DNA from: Comamonas sp. BIGb0152
GTDB taxonomy: Bacteria; Pseudomonadota; Gammaproteobacteria; Burkholderiales; Burkholderiaceae_C
Direction of reading: 5' to 3'
Length of the DNA stretch: 64,000 nucleotides
NCBI RefSeq assembly: GCF_024809975.1
Contig: NZ_JANUDY010000002.1
Span: 1 to 64,000 of the forward strand
Under the pieces are notes generated by a model. The model worked only from the letters and a program-made list of their open reading frames with translations, searched no databases and had not been told where the DNA came from. A program made the position numbers and the translations under genes. Each line of letters begins with the position of its first letter. The stretch's first letter is position 1. Shown piece by piece: positions 25,715-33,966 of this stretch.

Positions 25715-26227
25715 TCAGTTGCGGTAGGCGGTGAAAACGGTGGTCGATACCTCGCTGTTCATCCCATTTTTGGTGACCAGCAGCACATCGAACGGATCCT
25801 TGCGGCCGCCATATTCCGGGCCATCCATGCCGGGGCTGCCCACGGGCATGCCGGGCACGGCAATGCCCAGGGCCTTTGGTTTTTGCTGCAGCAGCTTGTG
25901 CACATCGGCAGGCGGTACATGGCCTTCGACCAGGTAACCGCCCACCCGAGCGGTATGGCAGGAGCCCAGGCGCACGGGCAGGCCCAGCTTGGCGCGCATG
26001 GCGCTGTTGCCGGTGTCGTGCACGGTGGCGCTAAAGCCGGCTTTTTCCATCAAGGTGATCCAGTCCTTGCAGCAGCCGCAGTTGGGGTCTTTCCAGACTT
26101 CGATGGGTGTCGGGGCCGGGCTGGCCGCGAGCGCGGGCCATACGGCGGCCATACCGGTGCTCAGGCCAGCGGCCAGCATTTGCAAGCTGCGGCGGCGGGT
26201 GTAGTAGTGGGTGTGGGTGTGTTGCAT
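25715..26227 (-). CDS. DUF411 metal-binding protein
   Basis: The 170-residue exported protein has a signal peptide with an RRR stretch and the DUF411 core: 'VWKDPNCGCCKDW' with a C-x-C-C metal-binding motif, 'SCHTARVGGYLVEGHVPPADV' and 'GIAVPGMPVGSPGM'. Members sit in copper and silver resistance loci and are thought to bind the metal in the periplasm. ATG 26227 with AAGGA upstream is preferred over TTG 26251. It lies 20 bases after the cupredoxin gene. Confidence 0.85.
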   Translation of the reverse strand: MQHTHTHYYTRRRSLQMLAAGLSTGMAAVWPALAASPAPTPIEVWKDPNCGCCKDWITLMEKAGFSATVHDTGNSAMRAKLGLPVRLGSCHTARVGGYLVEGHVPPADVHKLLQQKPKALGIAVPGMPVGSPGMDGPEYGGRKDPFDVLLVTKNGMNSEVSTTVFTAYRN

Positions 26228-26247
26228 GGGGGTGTCCTTGGTTTGCG

Positions 26248-26754
26248 TCAATCGGTGACGGTGAACGTGCCCGTCATCCCCGCCTGGTAGTGGCCGGGGA
26301 TCAGGCAGGCAAAGTCAAAACTGCCTGCGCGGTTGAAGTGCCAGACCAGGTCTTCGCTTTTCTGCGGGGCGACATGGGCCATATAGGGCTCGGCATGCTC
26401 CATGCCGGGGTGCTTGAGCATCATTTGCGCGTGTTGCGCGAGGGTTGCCTTGGTGCCCAGCACCACCTCGTGCATGACCTGGCCCTTGTTGAGCACGCGC
26501 AGGCGCAGGGTTTCGCCCTTTTTGACGCTGAAGTGCGCGGGTGAGAAGCGCATGTCGTCGCCCATGTTCAGGTCGATGCTGCGGCTAGCCTGCTTGGCAT
26601 CGCCGGCGATGCCCCAGTCCTTTTGTTCCTTGGTGACAGCCGTGCTGGCTGGGGCGCTCGCTGAGGTGGCTGCATGGCTTTCGCTGCCGTGTGCAAAAGC
26701 GGTGCTGGCGCTGGCCAGCAGGGTGCATGCCACCAGGTGGGAAATAGTTTTCAT
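26248..26754 (-). CDS. Cupredoxin-domain periplasmic protein
   Basis: The 168-residue product has a signal peptide ('AFAHGSESHA') and a C-terminal cupredoxin fold. Type 1 copper ligands are visible: His in 'VMHEVVLG' and the Cys, His and Met in 'CLIPGHYQAGM'. A longer Met/His segment ('MMLKHPGMEHAEPYMAH') lies between. It is likely a soluble copper electron carrier or copper store working with the multicopper oxidase encoded 15 bases upstream in the same operon. Confidence 0.88.
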   Translation of the reverse strand: MKTISHLVACTLLASASTAFAHGSESHAATSASAPASTAVTKEQKDWGIAGDAKQASRSIDLNMGDDMRFSPAHFSVKKGETLRLRVLNKGQVMHEVVLGTKATLAQHAQMMLKHPGMEHAEPYMAHVAPQKSEDLVWHFNRAGSFDFACLIPGHYQAGMTGTFTVTD

Positions 26755-26769
26755 GGGATCACTCCGGGT

Positions 26770-28164
26770 TCAGTGGTTGGCATGGCCGCTGCCAGCGGCG
26801 GGTTTGTGGACGCTGGGCGCGCCGGGGGCCGTGCCGGGCAGGGTCTGGCGTGGCGCTTGCGCGTCCAGCGGCGCGCCCTGCCATTCGTAGGCCACGGTGC
26901 CCGGGGGCTGGGCATACCAGCCGGGGTCCCGGTAGTCCTGCGCGGCCAGGCCTTTGCGCACCTTGAAGGTGGTAAACATGCCGCCCATCTCGATGTTGCC
27001 GAAGGGCCCCTTGCCGGTCATCATCGGGAAGGTGTTGTCCGGCAGTGGCATTTGCATGGCGCCCATGTCGCCCATGTCGCCCATGCCGCGCTCGCCCATC
27101 AGCATGTAGTCGGGCACGATCTTCTGGATCTTGCCCACCAGGCCTTTGTGGTCCAGGCCAATCATCGTGGGCACATCGTGGCCCATGGCGCCCATGGTGT
27201 GGTGGCTCTTGTGGCAGTGGAAGGCCCAGTCGCCGGGCTCGTCGGCGATCAGCTCGATCTGGCGCATCTGGCCTACGGCCACATCGGTGGTCACCTCGGG
27301 CCAGCGTGCGCTGCGGGGCACGGGGCCGCCGTCGGTGCCGGTCACTTCAAACTCATGGCCGTGGATATGGATGGGGTGGTTGGTCATGGTCAGGTTGCCC
27401 ACACGGATGCGTACCCGCTCGCCCAGGCCCGCCACCAGCGGCGTGATGGCCGGAAAGGCCCGGCTGTTGAAGGTCCAGATGTTGAAATCGGTCATCTCGG
27501 CCACCTTGGGCGTCATCGCGCCGGGCTCTACCGCATAGGCGCTGAGCAGGAAGGCGTAGTCGCGCGCCACATCGGCAATCTGCGGGTGGCGGCCCTTGGG
27601 GTGGGTGATCCACAGGCCCATCATGCCCATGGCCATCTGCACCATCTCGTCGGAATGCGGGTGGTACATAAAGGTGCCGGGCCGGCGCGCCTGGAACTCG
27701 TAGACAAAGGTCTTGCCTGGCGGGATGTGGGGTTGGTTCAGGCCGCCCACGCCATCCATGCCATTGGGCAGGCGCTGGCCATGCCAATGCACCGTGGTGG
27801 CTTCGGGCAGGCGGTTGGTGACAAAGATGCGGACTCGGTCGCCTTCCACCACCTCGATGGTGGGGCCGGGCGACTGGCCGTTGTAGCCCCACATGTTGAC
27901 AAAAAAGCCCGGTGCCACCTCGCGCACCACCGGCTCTGCCACCAGGTGGAACTCCTTGACGCCGGCGTTCATGCGCCAGGGCAGGGTCCAGCCGTTAAGG
28001 GTGACCACCGGTTGGTAGGGCCTGCCATTGGGCGGCAGCAGCGGCGCGGCGGTATCAGCGCTGGTTTGCGTGATGGCCTCGGGCAGGGCGGCCATGGCTA
28101 CCGGGCTGATGGCGGCAGCCGCCACGGCCGAGGCGGCGCCGGAGAAAAATTGACGGCGTTGCAT
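26770..28164 (-). CDS. Multicopper oxidase with Tat signal
   Basis: The 464-residue enzyme starts with a Tat signal (RRQFFSG) and has the four copper-binding His motifs: 'TVHWHG', 'YHPHS', 'HPIHIHGH' and 'HCHKSHHTMGAM'. The C-terminal region is Met-rich ('MGERGMGDMGDMGAMQM'), as in enzymes that oxidise Cu(I) to less toxic Cu(II) in the periplasm. It is shorter than plasmid CopA (about 600). Its start codon lies one base after the stop of the TolC-type gene, so the two are tightly coupled. Confidence 0.92.
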   Translation of the reverse strand: MQRRQFFSGAASAVAAAAISPVAMAALPEAITQTSADTAAPLLPPNGRPYQPVVTLNGWTLPWRMNAGVKEFHLVAEPVVREVAPGFFVNMWGYNGQSPGPTIEVVEGDRVRIFVTNRLPEATTVHWHGQRLPNGMDGVGGLNQPHIPPGKTFVYEFQARRPGTFMYHPHSDEMVQMAMGMMGLWITHPKGRHPQIADVARDYAFLLSAYAVEPGAMTPKVAEMTDFNIWTFNSRAFPAITPLVAGLGERVRIRVGNLTMTNHPIHIHGHEFEVTGTDGGPVPRSARWPEVTTDVAVGQMRQIELIADEPGDWAFHCHKSHHTMGAMGHDVPTMIGLDHKGLVGKIQKIVPDYMLMGERGMGDMGDMGAMQMPLPDNTFPMMTGKGPFGNIEMGGMFTTFKVRKGLAAQDYRDPGWYAQPPGTVAYEWQGAPLDAQAPRQTLPGTAPGAPSVHKPAAGSGHANH

Positions 28165-28165
28165 A

Positions 28166-29620
28166 TCAGTGGCCTTGGGGTTCGGTGGGGGGTGTGGCAG
28201 GCGCAGCGGCAGTGCGTGCAGCGCGTGCGCTGGCGGCTGTGGGTTGCGGCGATGTGCCGCTCAGCGCCAGTTGCAGATCGGTCTCGGCCAGCCAGAAGTC
28301 GCGCTGCGCGTCAGTCGCCGTCAGCACCGCCTGGGTGGTGCTGCGGGCCTGAGCCAGCAGCTGCCAGACGCTGACAAACATGCCGTTGTAGCGGTAGATG
28401 GTCTCTTCCTGCACCAGCTGGGCCAGCGGCAGCACTTCGGTTTGCTGCTGGTGGGCCAGGTCCCAGGCGGTGCGGTAGCTGCGCCAGCTGCTGCGTGCCT
28501 CGCTGCGCGCACGGATGGCGCTCTCGCGCAGCTGGGCTGCATTGGCTTGCACCTGGTGGCGTGCCAGGCCGCTGGCGGCCGAGCCCCAGTCGAACAGCGG
28601 CAGGGGCACATCCAGCTCCCAGCCCCGGGTGCTGTCTTTGTGGCCGGTATCGCGCTCGGTGCTGGTGTTGCGGCTGTAGCTGGCACCAATGTCGCCAAAT
28701 ACCGCGCCCAGGGTGGCCCAGCCTTGGCGGTCGGTGCTGACTTCCAGATTGCGGCGCAGGGCGCCCAGGTCCAGGCGCTCACGCAGTGCGGTGGCCTCTG
28801 CATTGGCACTGCTGCGCAAGTCGCTGGCGGCTTTGGGCAGCGGGGGCAAGGCGGTGGGCAGCGCAAAATCCAGCTGCTCGCCCCACAGGCCCATGCGCTG
28901 GGCCAGCTGCTCGCGGGCCAGTTGCGCAGCCAGCTCGGCGCGTGCCAGCTGCGCGGCCGCTTGCTGCTGCTGGGCCATCTCGCGTGCCTGGTCCAGCTTG
29001 CTGAAGTTGCCGACTGCGGCCATGCGGCGGGCCAGCTCGCCGCCCAGGGCAGCGGCCTCATGCATGCGGATGTTGGCGGCCCGTGCCTGCTCTGCCGCCA
29101 CGGCGTTCAGCCAGGCCCGGCGGGTGTCTGCGGCCAGCAGCAGGGTTTGCTGCGCCGCGCCCAAGGTGGCCTGCTCCATCTGCCAGCCTTGCCAGCGGCT
29201 GCGCCAGGGCAGGGTCAGCAGATCGACCAGGCCAAAGCTGAGCTTGCGCTCAATCTCGCGCTCATGGCTGTTGCGGAAAAAGCCCAGACTGAGGCTGGGG
29301 TTGGGCAAGGTCAAGGCTTGCACGCGCTGGGCATCGGCAATGCCCAGTTGCGCCAGCTGCACCTGCAGGCCGGGGTTGTTCAACAGCGCAATGCGCACGG
29401 CGGTGTCCGCATCCACGGGCTGCTGCAGCCACTGCGCTATTTGTGCCTGCGCCGCTTGCAGGGCCTGCGCATCGGCTGGCGGCAGTTGGGCCTGGGCCGG
29501 CAGGCGGCCTTGCAGCTGCTGGGTGACATCGCTGCGCAGGCCATCGGGCGATACGCTGGCGCAGCCAGCCAGCAGCAGCGCGGCAGACAGGGTGGTGAGG
29601 CGAAGGGCCAGGCGCTTCAT
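28166..29620 (-). CDS. TolC/CusC-type outer membrane lipoprotein
   Basis: The 484-residue product has a lipoprotein signal (LLLAGCAS) and the outer membrane efflux protein layout with two long heptad-rich regions ('AAVGNFSKLDQAREMAQQQQ' and 'VLPLAQLVQEETIYRYNGM'). It would form the outer membrane channel or a variant channel for metal efflux. No RND pump or membrane-fusion gene is in this cluster, so its inner-membrane partner must be elsewhere, or it may serve another export role. It overlaps the upstream small gene by four bases. Confidence 0.87.
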   Translation of the reverse strand: MKRLALRLTTLSAALLLAGCASVSPDGLRSDVTQQLQGRLPAQAQLPPADAQALQAAQAQIAQWLQQPVDADTAVRIALLNNPGLQVQLAQLGIADAQRVQALTLPNPSLSLGFFRNSHEREIERKLSFGLVDLLTLPWRSRWQGWQMEQATLGAAQQTLLLAADTRRAWLNAVAAEQARAANIRMHEAAALGGELARRMAAVGNFSKLDQAREMAQQQQAAAQLARAELAAQLAREQLAQRMGLWGEQLDFALPTALPPLPKAASDLRSSANAEATALRERLDLGALRRNLEVSTDRQGWATLGAVFGDIGASYSRNTSTERDTGHKDSTRGWELDVPLPLFDWGSAASGLARHQVQANAAQLRESAIRARSEARSSWRSYRTAWDLAHQQQTEVLPLAQLVQEETIYRYNGMFVSVWQLLAQARSTTQAVLTATDAQRDFWLAETDLQLALSGTSPQPTAASARAARTAAAPATPPTEPQGH

Positions 29621-29943
29621 GGCTGGCCTCCGTGGCGGTGCGCTGCCGCTGGCTCGGCAGGGGTGCCTGGAGCAGCGGGCGCGGCCATCTGGGCTTTTTC
29701 CCAGGCCATGACATCGGCATGGCCTCTGGTAAAAGCAGCCACTGCGGCATTGGCCTGCTGCCAATCGCCGGGCGCATCAACCATGCTGCCGCTGCTGGCC
29801 AGGGGCGGGTGGCGGAGCGCCGATGTGGGTGCGTCGGGATCGGTGGCGGCCGGGGCAGAGGCCGGCGTTTGGGCATACAGCCAGCTGGTGCCAACCAGCC
29901 AGCCCGCGCTGGCAAGGCAGCGCAAGACATGCGCAGTGCGCAT
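29617..29943 (-). CDS. Small exported protein of the copper cluster
   Basis: The 108-residue product has a signal peptide (cleavage after 'LYAQ') and a low-complexity, Ala/Pro-rich mature part with 'DWQQANAAVAAFTRGHADVMAWEKAQ' in the middle and a C-terminal 'HRHGGQP' that could bind metal. It overlaps the TolC-type gene by ATGA and is therefore translationally coupled to the copper operon. No known family was recognised. Confidence 0.7.
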   Translation of the reverse strand: MRTAHVLRCLASAGWLVGTSWLYAQTPASAPAATDPDAPTSALRHPPLASSGSMVDAPGDWQQANAAVAAFTRGHADVMAWEKAQMAAPAAPGTPAEPAAAHRHGGQP

Positions 29944-30020
29944 AGGATTCTCCTGAAAGCTTGGTCAAAGCAGGCGCCTGCATGGCAGTTGCCATGCGGA
30001 CGCACCTCGGGTGTCAGCAA

Positions 30021-30437
30021 TCAGGAAATGGGTGGTTTGGAGGCTTGGGTGAGCAGGGCGCTGGCAAAGAGCGCGCTGCCGCTGGCGCGGGCCAGCGAGG
30101 GGGAGGCAAGGGCCGCAAAGCCCGCGTCGTTGAACAGATCAATGGCCGAATGGCAGATGCCGCAGGCCGAGCAACTGGCGCCATGCTGGGCGGGGTCATG
30201 CTTGCCATGATCGCCGTGGCAAGCCAGGTCGTCGCCGGTGCTGCAGTGGCGGCTGTCTGCGCTGGTGTGGCTGATGTGGCTAGTGCCGATGTCCGCGTGG
30301 TCAACCAGGCTGCTGGCGTGGTGTTCGGCCATCGCGGCCGGCATCACCGGTGCCACCATGCCCATCGCCATGGCGTCGCCCATGAGGCCGCGCAGGGCCA
30401 GCATCAGCATCAGCAACAGGGACAGACAAGCACGCAT
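30021..30437 (-). CDS. His-rich DUF2946-like exported protein
   Basis: The 138-residue product has an N-terminal hydrophobic segment, many His residues ('AEHHASSLVDH', 'CHGDHGKHD') and the 'CSACGICHSA' motif typical of DUF2946. Such proteins often accompany copper resistance genes and may bind or sense copper at the membrane. It is the first gene of the minus-strand copper cluster, 77 bases before the next gene. Confidence 0.75.
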   Translation of the reverse strand: MRACLSLLLMLMLALRGLMGDAMAMGMVAPVMPAAMAEHHASSLVDHADIGTSHISHTSADSRHCSTGDDLACHGDHGKHDPAQHGASCSACGICHSAIDLFNDAGFAALASPSLARASGSALFASALLTQASKPPIS

Positions 30438-30524
30438 GGTGGGTTCAGACAGGGCAGGATGCAGAAAGTTCCGCAGCGGCTGAGTGTAGCGCAGGCCAAT
30501 GGCCTTGCTGCTGGTGGGCGGCTA

Positions 30525-30616
30525 GGGATCCTCTGCAAAACCCTCGCCCAAAGGGATGGACGCGGATCGCCCGAGACCGCGTTCAGACCACGGCAGGGCG
30601 TTTTGCAGAGGGTCCC
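30525..30616. mobile_element. MITE-like inverted-repeat element, short copy
   Basis: A 92-base non-coding element with near-identical terminal inverted repeats (GGGATCCTCTGCAAAAC and GGGACCCTCTGCAAAAC) is flanked by TA on both sides. In reverse orientation it aligns with 10265-10427 and lacks the 71-base insert, a difference bounded by the short repeat GATCCG. The outer TA plus the first G of one repeat form the TAG stop codon of the SDR gene on the minus strand (30616-30618). Confidence 0.84.
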
Positions 30617-31338
30617 TAGTACTGCGACTCCACCTGCCAGCTCACTGCTATCTCGGCCACGCTGGCGCTGGCGGGCAGCCCCAGCACCGTGCGCACCAGG
30701 GTGGCAATGTCGGCCGGTTGGCTGATCTGGGCGCGCATCTCGGGCTGCACGCCATCGGCCATATCGGTGTCGACAAAGCCTGGGCAGATGGCGGTGCAGC
30801 GGATGCGGTCGGCCCCGCCGCAGTGGCGTATGCCATGGGCCAAGGCCAGCGCCGCATGTTTGCTGATGGCATAGAGCGAGCCCTCGGGTGCCCGCACCCG
30901 TTTGCCGGCCAGCGATGCCATGACCACCACCTTGCCATTGGGCGACTGCTGCAAATACGGCCATACCTGGCGCGTCAGCCGCATGGGCGATTTCACATTG
31001 ATGGCCATCAGCCGGTCAAACTCCGCATCGCTGGCCGTCAGCACGCTGTCGGTGCTGAGCACGCCGGCGTTGTGGACGATGGCGTCAATGCGCCCAAAAT
31101 GCCCGGCCGCCTCGGCGATCCAGCGGGTTTCGCTGGCCGCGTCCAGCGCATCAAAGTGGCTGCGAAGCAGTTGTGCAGGGGCATGGCCTGCCAGCTGCGG
31201 CACGGGCTGGCGCGTGCCCACGCTCACCCGCCAGCCATGGGCCAGCAGCTCTTGCGCAATGGCCAGCCCCAGGCCGCGCCCGGCGCCGCTGACCAGGGCG
31301 ACAGGTTGCGACGAGGGCGGCGTGCTGTGGTGGGGCAT
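30616..31338 (-). CDS. SDR family oxidoreductase
   Basis: The 240-residue short-chain dehydrogenase has the cofactor motif 'SGAGRGLGLAIA', 'HNAGVL', Ser in 'VVMASLAGK' and the catalytic 'YAISKHAAL'. The substrate is unknown. ATG 31338 follows the aminotransferase stop by 11 bases, so it belongs to the kinase-aminotransferase-SDR operon. Its stop codon is formed at the edge of a MITE, so the C-terminus may have been altered by the insertion. Confidence 0.87.
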   Translation of the reverse strand: MPHHSTPPSSQPVALVSGAGRGLGLAIAQELLAHGWRVSVGTRQPVPQLAGHAPAQLLRSHFDALDAASETRWIAEAAGHFGRIDAIVHNAGVLSTDSVLTASDAEFDRLMAINVKSPMRLTRQVWPYLQQSPNGKVVVMASLAGKRVRAPEGSLYAISKHAALALAHGIRHCGGADRIRCTAICPGFVDTDMADGVQPEMRAQISQPADIATLVRTVLGLPASASVAEIAVSWQVESQY

Positions 31339-31349
31339 GGGCAGCACCG

Positions 31350-32600
31350 TCAGGCCCGGGCCTGCAAGGCCTCATCCAACGCCGTCGCCAGCAGATCGGC
31401 GTGCGCGGTCCCAAAGGGCAGCGGCGGGCGGATCTTGAGGGTATCGCCCAGCGGCCCGCTGGTGCTGATCAGTACCCCCGCTTGGCGCATGTGGTTGACG
31501 ACGGCCGTGGCCAGGCTGCCGCTCTCCAGCTGCAGGCCCCAGTACAGGCCTTCGCCTCGGATCTGGGTGATGGCGCTGTGCTGCGCTGCCAGCGACTGCA
31601 GCGCCTGCTGCAGATGGCCGCCGACGCGGCGTACATGGGCGGGGGCGTCCATGCGCTCCAGCGCATCGAGCACGGCCAGGGCCACCGCGGCAGATACCGT
31701 GTTGCCACCAAAGGTGTTGAAGTAGCGGCAGCGCTTGCCAAACACCTCCATCAGCGGCGTCTTCAGCACCAAGGCCGCAATCGGGTGGCCATTGCCCATG
31801 GGTTTGCCCATGGTCACCATATCGGGCACCACCGATTCGCGGCCAAAGGCCCACCAGCGGCCGGTGCGGCAAAAGCCGCCTTGCACCTCATCGGCAATGA
31901 ACAGGCCGCCGCGCTTGCGCACGGCCTGGGCGGCGGCTTGCAGGATGGGCGCGGCGTCGATGTGCACGCCATCGCTGGCAAACACGGTATCGAGCAGCAA
32001 GGCGCTCACCGGCGTGCCACGCGCTTCCAGCGCGGTGGCGGCATCATCCACCCGCTGGGCAAAGGCGGCTGCTGCCGCCTGGGCATCCATGCCCTGGAAC
32101 GCGGGCGGGTCGATCAGCTCCACATGCGCTGCCGGTGGGCACAGGGACGGCGAGCATTGCGCCAGTGCCATGGTCACGCCGTGGTAGGCGTTGCGGGTGA
32201 TGATCAGGCCCTGGCGACCAGTAAATTCTTGCGCCACGCGCAGTGCCAGGTCATTGGCCTCGCTGCCGGTGCAGGTGAACACGCTGGTGTCCAGCTCGGC
32301 CGGAAAAAGCGCGCGCAGCCGCTCGGCCAGCTGCACCACGTTGTCATGCAGGTAGCGGGTATGCGTGTTGAGCAACTGGCTTTGCGCGATGAGCGCTGCG
32401 TTCACCGAGGCATTGGCATGGCCGACCACGGGCACATTGTTGTAGGCATCCAGGTAGCTGCGGCCATCGGCATCCCACAGCCAGACGCCATCGCCGCGCA
32501 CCGGGTGCAGGGGCGCGTCGTAAAACAGGCGGTAAGAGGGGCCCAGCGCGCTTTGGCGGCGTGCAAGCAGGCGCTGGTCGTCTGCGGAGAGGGTTGGCAT
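31350..32600 (-). CDS. Class III PLP-dependent aminotransferase/phospholyase
   Basis: The 416-residue enzyme has the class III fold: 'CTGSEANDLALR', 'NAYHGVT', 'ADEVQGGFCRTG' and the PLP-binding Lys in 'MGKPMGNGHP'. Its relatives include the animal phospho-lyases AGXT2L1/2 (ETNPPL and PHYKPL), which act on phosphoethanolamine or phosphohydroxylysine. The adjacent upstream gene is an aminoglycoside-phosphotransferase-fold kinase, the same partner type as hydroxylysine kinase, so a kinase/phospho-lyase pathway is a reasonable inference. Confidence 0.84.
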   Translation of the reverse strand: MPTLSADDQRLLARRQSALGPSYRLFYDAPLHPVRGDGVWLWDADGRSYLDAYNNVPVVGHANASVNAALIAQSQLLNTHTRYLHDNVVQLAERLRALFPAELDTSVFTCTGSEANDLALRVAQEFTGRQGLIITRNAYHGVTMALAQCSPSLCPPAAHVELIDPPAFQGMDAQAAAAAFAQRVDDAATALEARGTPVSALLLDTVFASDGVHIDAAPILQAAAQAVRKRGGLFIADEVQGGFCRTGRWWAFGRESVVPDMVTMGKPMGNGHPIAALVLKTPLMEVFGKRCRYFNTFGGNTVSAAVALAVLDALERMDAPAHVRRVGGHLQQALQSLAAQHSAITQIRGEGLYWGLQLESGSLATAVVNHMRQAGVLISTSGPLGDTLKIRPPLPFGTAHADLLATALDEALQARA

Positions 32601-32622
32601 CGGGTGGTGCTCCAGGTGGGGG

Positions 32623-33750
32623 TCAGGCGGCGGTTGGCTGGGTGTCGGCACGGCGGTCGGCTTGCGCGGCATGGGCTTGCAGCCAGCCGCCAATCATGCG
32701 GCTGAACAAGGCCGTGGCGGTGGCCTGGCTGCGCAGGATGTAGACGCGGTTGTCGGGATAGAGGCGGGCGCGCCAGGCGGTAATCACCATGCGCTGCGTC
32801 AGCCGCGCCAGGATCAGATCGGGCAGCAAATCTTGCTCGACAGCGGACAGCGGCAGCAGGCTTTCGTAGCCTGCCAGCATCGCTGCCAGCGCGGCATCGG
32901 GCGCGTCGGTCAGTGGCATCTGGTAAGAGGCGGCAATGGCCAGATCGGCCACGCGCGGTGCCCGCAGCATGTCGCCAAAATCAAGCACCCCGGCAATGCC
33001 CAAGCCATCGTCGCTGGCCAGCAGGTTGCTGGGCGACAGATCGTTGTGGATGGTCTGCGTGGGCAGCTGCGGGCCCAGCCGTGCCAGCCGCGGCTCAAAC
33101 AAGGTCCAGAACGCGGCAATCTGCGCACGCAGCGGGGCGTCGTCCACCACCTCCAGCCAGGGGCGCAGCAGTGGTGCGCGGCGTGCATCCCATAAAAAAG
33201 GGCGCTCGGTGGCCGGGTGCGCAAAGTCTGCCAAGGCCCCGTGCAACTGGGCAATGGCCAGGCCCCAGGCCTGCCAGGCGGTGGCATTGCGCTGCAGATC
33301 GCTGCCGGGCTTGCCATCCAGAAAGCTGTAGCAGCGCACCCGCAACCGCTCGCCCGCCGGGCTGCACCAATCCAGCCAATCGGGGCTGGTTTTGGCACTG
33401 GCTTCTGCTGCTGCGGGCTGTTGCATCGGGTGGTGCAAGGGCACGGGCACGGCGCAGCGGCCTGCCAGGTGCTTGAGCACGGCGATCTGCATCTCCGTTT
33501 CCGCCAGCGACTCGGCCGCGCTGATGAACTTGAGGGTGACGGCGCTGCCGTCCTTCGCGCGGATCAGAAAGTTGCGGTCGCGCTCACCGGACAGCGGCTG
33601 CACATCGCCGCTGATGCCATAGACCTCGCGCGCCAGTGCCGCAGCGTCAGCGGCCCTGACCTGGGGTACCGCTGTTAAAAAGCCCTGGCTGGCTTGCGCC
33701 AGTGCATCGGGTTCGTCAGATTTGAGAAGGGCGGTGCTGGAGCTGGTCAT
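32623..33750 (-). CDS. APH-fold kinase, hydroxylysine kinase-like
   Basis: The 375-residue protein has the aminoglycoside phosphotransferase/choline kinase fold: 'LSGERDRNFLIR', catalytic 'IHNDLSPSNLL' and 'GVLDFGDM' with the metal-binding Asp. It probably phosphorylates a small amino alcohol or hydroxy amino acid. It is the first gene of the operon and precedes the class III aminotransferase by 22 bases. ATG 33750 follows AT-rich promoter DNA that holds a candidate GntR operator. Confidence 0.82.
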   Translation of the reverse strand: MTSSSTALLKSDEPDALAQASQGFLTAVPQVRAADAAALAREVYGISGDVQPLSGERDRNFLIRAKDGSAVTLKFISAAESLAETEMQIAVLKHLAGRCAVPVPLHHPMQQPAAAEASAKTSPDWLDWCSPAGERLRVRCYSFLDGKPGSDLQRNATAWQAWGLAIAQLHGALADFAHPATERPFLWDARRAPLLRPWLEVVDDAPLRAQIAAFWTLFEPRLARLGPQLPTQTIHNDLSPSNLLASDDGLGIAGVLDFGDMLRAPRVADLAIAASYQMPLTDAPDAALAAMLAGYESLLPLSAVEQDLLPDLILARLTQRMVITAWRARLYPDNRVYILRSQATATALFSRMIGGWLQAHAAQADRRADTQPTAA

Positions 33751-33788
33751 GGCAGGGGAAGACAGTGCGTATTTGGTTAATTTGATGT

Positions 33789-33800
33789 TTGATGCATCAT
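33789..33800. promoter_or_regulatory. Candidate GntR operator 1
   Basis: TTGATGCATCAT contains the perfect palindrome TGATGCATCA. It lies 39 bases upstream of the kinase start, where repressor binding would block the promoter. A matching site is 76 bases further on, near the divergent GntR gene. Confidence 0.55.
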
Positions 33801-33876
33801 AAATCCATGAGGCTGATTTAAACAGCAAGTTGAAGCCAAGGCATTGGGACAAACCTGAATGGCTGGGCTTTTGCGT

Positions 33877-33888
33877 ATGATGCATCTT
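33877..33888. promoter_or_regulatory. Candidate GntR operator 2
   Basis: ATGATGCATCTT matches the palindromic core of operator 1 (TGATGCATC). It sits 79 bases upstream of the GntR gene. Two matching sites in one divergent intergenic region suggest cooperative control of both transcription units by the GntR protein. Confidence 0.52.
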
Positions 33889-33966
33889 GCTGCACTGCGA
33901 GGCTGGGGATCCCTACCAATCCCGCAGCGTGGCGCCACCACAAAAACACCCCAGGAGCAATGGCAG

